A DNA stretch of 64,000 bases from Nocardioides sp. TRM66260-LWL. GTDB lineage: Bacteria > Actinomycetota > Actinomycetes > Propionibacteriales > Nocardioidaceae. This document shows positions 62,027 through 64,000 of this stretch, in pieces; within the stretch, counting starts at the first letter, position 1; each line of letters starts with the position of its first letter. Where the stretch lies: positions 248,001 through 312,000 of the forward strand of contig NZ_JAIQZK010000004.1 of NCBI RefSeq assembly GCF_020075545.1. The letters are read 5' to 3'. The notes below the pieces were generated by a model. The model ran no database searches. It was not told where the DNA came from and saw nothing but the letters and a program-made list of their open reading frames with translations. The translations under genes and the position numbers were made by a program.

Positions 62027-63277
62027 TCACTGGTAGCTGCGGCCGAAGGCGCGGCCCGGGCCGGGATAGGGATCGACGTCGGCGAGGGGGTCCTTCACGC
62101 TCGCGTTGTAGACCCCCGGGAACGCGAGCATCGCGCTGAAGTAGTGCTTAGTCGGCGAGAAGTGGCCGCTGAGCATGTTGTTGTTCGCGAGCAGATGCCC
62201 GGCGTCCGGCCACCAGGGAGCCATGCCGGCGAGGAACGGGTCGATCTGGTCGAGCGCTCGGGCGAGACGCCGGGTCAGGACCGGCCGGAGTGCCTCGGCA
62301 GCAGGGACGAGCGTCTCGACGGCGGGCCCGGCTGCGCTGGTGAAACGCTGCACCGTGAGGGCGACCGGCGGCGACTCACGGAAGAAGCCGCGGAGGTCGG
62401 GTGTCGCTCGGACCACGTCGTCGACCGCCGGCGAGAGACGCCGCATGGCCGAGGCAGTACGGGCGAGGGGACGGTCCACGGCGCGCAGCCCTTCACGAGC
62501 GGTGCGGAGCGTCGAAGGCAGGCGCTCGATCGTCTGGGACAGCGGTCGCGTGTCGTCGACGTTCACCGCCTCGAGCGTGGTGCTGGTCTGATCCATGAGG
62601 GAGGCCAGCTGGTTCTCGGAGCCAGCGAACTGGCTGGTGAGCTCGTCGCTGGTCGCCAGCAGCCGGTCGAGCTCCGTGCGGGGTGCTGCCAGGGCCCCGA
62701 CGACGTCGTCCGCACCGGCAAGCAGCCGTGGCGCCCTGCCGAGGACGGTGTGCAGGTCGTCACCGTGCCCCGCGAAGCCCCCGCCGAGCTGGGTCAGGGA
62801 CGTCGAGAGACCACGGCGCGCCGGCCGTGTGAAGGCCTGGAGGACGTCGTTGAGATCGGCGGCGTCCCTGGTGCGCGAGGTGGGGATCGGCGCGTCTCCG
62901 AGGGGGCCGGCCGCGGCGGTCCCGGGATCGAAGTCGACGTACTTCTTCCCGAGGGCCGACTCGTTCCCGATCCGAGCCTGAGCGTTCCGGTAGACGGGCA
63001 CGTCGCCGTCGAGCCTCATCGTCACCAGGGCGGCGCCGGCGTCGTAGGAGATGTCGGTGACCATGCCGATCCGCACGCCGTTCTCGGTGACCTTCTGCTG
63101 CGGCTTCATCGTGCCGACGTCCTCGAAGCGCGCCTGGACGGTGGTGTACCCCTTGCCGGGGAGCGGGCCGCCGCCCTGGACCGTGATCCCGATCCACGCG
63201 ATGAGCAGGGCGACGACGAGGGTCACGGCACCGATGCCGAGTCGCCGGACGTCGTTCCGGTGGAGCGGTCTGGTCAT
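62027..63277 (-). CDS. MCE-family protein (MlaD domain), second in visible order
   Basis: The protein (416 aa) has a helix at residues 13-33 (LGIGAVTLVVALLIAWIGIT). An MCE domain lies at about 40-120 (VGTMKPQQKVTENGVRIGMV, GNESALGKKYVDFDPGTAAA), then a helical needle-like region and a tail rich in aromatic residues (APWWPDAGHLLANNNMLSGH). ATG at 63277 overlaps the preceding gene (ATGA). The longer frame to 63754 is an overlap only. Confidence 0.88.
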   Translation of the reverse strand: MTRPLHRNDVRRLGIGAVTLVVALLIAWIGITVQGGGPLPGKGYTTVQARFEDVGTMKPQQKVTENGVRIGMVTDISYDAGAALVTMRLDGDVPVYRNAQARIGNESALGKKYVDFDPGTAAAGPLGDAPIPTSRTRDAADLNDVLQAFTRPARRGLSTSLTQLGGGFAGHGDDLHTVLGRAPRLLAGADDVVGALAAPRTELDRLLATSDELTSQFAGSENQLASLMDQTSTTLEAVNVDDTRPLSQTIERLPSTLRTAREGLRAVDRPLARTASAMRRLSPAVDDVVRATPDLRGFFRESPPVALTVQRFTSAAGPAVETLVPAAEALRPVLTRRLARALDQIDPFLAGMAPWWPDAGHLLANNNMLSGHFSPTKHYFSAMLAFPGVYNASVKDPLADVDPYPGPGRAFGRSYQ

Positions 63278-64000
63278 CGAGTTCCTCCGGTCGAGCCGAG
63301 CAGCTGGTTCAGGAGCGACTGCTCCTGGTCGGCCGTGAGGCCGGTCGCACTGGTCCTGTCGTCCTGCTGCGCGACACGGGATCGGCGTTCTGTGGCGGAC
63401 CGGCGCTGGCCGAGGAGCCCGCCGAGGAGACCCTGCGAGCCCTTGCTCGGGCTGACACCGGGCGATGCCGACCCCTTGCCGCCGCTCGAGGCGCCGCCCG
63501 AGCCGCCGCCGAGCAGACCGCCGAGCAGACCCGACACCGAGCCGGTGACCCCCGGCAGCACTCCACCGAGGTCGATCTGCGGCACCGAGGGCAGCACCTG
63601 GTCGGGGGTGCTGTTCCCGTCGCCGGGCGAGGCCTTGACGATCGACGGCAGGACGTCGGCTCCGAGGAGCGAGTTCAGAGACTCCGGCGTCACGTGGAAG
63701 ACGCCCCGGAAGTAGTGGCTGATGCCGTCGCGCCCGTTCGTGCTGAGCGACCACTTGCGCACGAAGGCCATGAGGTCGCCGAGGTGGCGGTCGAGCACCT
63801 GCTCGGTGGCCGGGTCGAGATTGCGGCTCGAGCGGCGCAGCTGGGGACCGTGCTCGCGCAGCGTTCGCGTAATCGGCGCGGCCTCCCGCAGCAGCTGGTC
63901 GGCTGCCTTGAACAGTCGGTCGAAGGAGGCGAAGGCCGGGGTGGCCTGCACCGTGAAGTCGGAGATCTCCCGCGAGATCTGGTCGAGATCCTGCGTGACC
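63274..64000 (-). CDS. MCE-family protein, C-terminal part (5' end outside window)
   Basis: The frame is open from the stop at 63274 to the window edge, about 241 residues. It shows the helical part of an MCE protein (VTQDLDQISREISDFTV, then AADQLLREAAPITRTLREHG) and a folded piece (LMAFVRKWSLSTNGRDGISH, FRGVFHVTPESLNSLL). A Gly/Ser-rich low-complexity tail (SGLLGGLLGGGSGGASSGGK) follows. The MCE domain itself lies beyond the window. Further mce genes and the YrbE permeases probably lie upstream. Confidence 0.8.
   Translation of the reverse strand, partial: VTQDLDQISREISDFTVQATPAFASFDRLFKAADQLLREAAPITRTLREHGPQLRRSSRNLDPATEQVLDRHLGDLMAFVRKWSLSTNGRDGISHYFRGVFHVTPESLNSLLGADVLPSIVKASPGDGNSTPDQVLPSVPQIDLGGVLPGVTGSVSGLLGGLLGGGSGGASSGGKGSASPGVSPSKGSQGLLGGLLGQRRSATERRSRVAQQDDRTSATGLTADQEQSLLNQLLGSTGGTR

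Overview
The window is very GC-rich, gene-dense bacterial DNA. It has short intergenic gaps, frequent GTG starts and many 4-base stop/start overlaps (GTGA or ATGA). Several families point to an actinomycete: a polyprenol-phosphomannose mannosyltransferase (MptB type), an F420-dependent luciferase-like oxidoreductase, DUF222/13E12 HNH proteins behind a mycobacterial-type SOS box, a GAF-ANTAR regulator, a SigB/SigF-like sigma factor, an FprB-type reductase and an mce operon. Copies of the GGTGGTCGAGCTTGTCGAGACC-type repeat make a member of the Nocardioidaceae or a relative most likely. That placement is inference; no rRNA or other phylogenetic marker is present.

Layout. 1-6850 (mostly minus): truncated mptB, a DMT-type transporter, a small operon (F420 oxidoreductase, DUF1295 membrane protein, FAD oxidoreductase), a DUF2945 protein and an SDR. 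7196-8584: an SOS-box/DUF222-HNH/terminator cassette, repeated in the same orientation at 28972-30363. 8640-10649, 18188-20197 and 21888-23945: three paralogous secreted proteins, each with the same ten mature-region cysteines. Between them lie a glycosyltransferase, a sigma factor, a GAF-ANTAR/PAS pair, a tightly overlapped redox operon (14456-18153) and a LacI-type regulator. 24040-34818: an aldo/keto reductase, an Lrp regulator divergent from a PLP decarboxylase, an SDR, a YbaK protein, an AraC-GyrI regulator, and a crotonase/acyl-CoA dehydrogenase pair divergent from a PaaX regulator across a 36-bp interrupted palindrome. 35004-39064: a soluble PAS-PAS-GAF chemoreceptor, DedA and FabI. 39193-44901: a 1902-residue RHS protein bracketed by direct repeats and lacking a recognisable toxin tip.

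45538-64000 looks like an uptake-plus-catabolism region. Two TetR regulators (one MftR-like) precede an acyl-CoA dehydrogenase. A four-gene minus-strand operon follows: NTF2-like, DUF35, thiolase-fold lipid-transfer protein and aldehyde dehydrogenase. A second minus-strand operon enters from beyond position 64000 and carries five MCE-domain proteins, an RND/MMPL transporter, a membrane-anchored parvulin, a ferredoxin-fused NADP reductase and a thiolase-like protein. My reading is import of a hydrophobic acid or steroid-like substrate coupled to its CoA-dependent breakdown. The substrate cannot be read from the sequence.

No tRNA, rRNA, CRISPR array, integrase or transposase gene was recognised.
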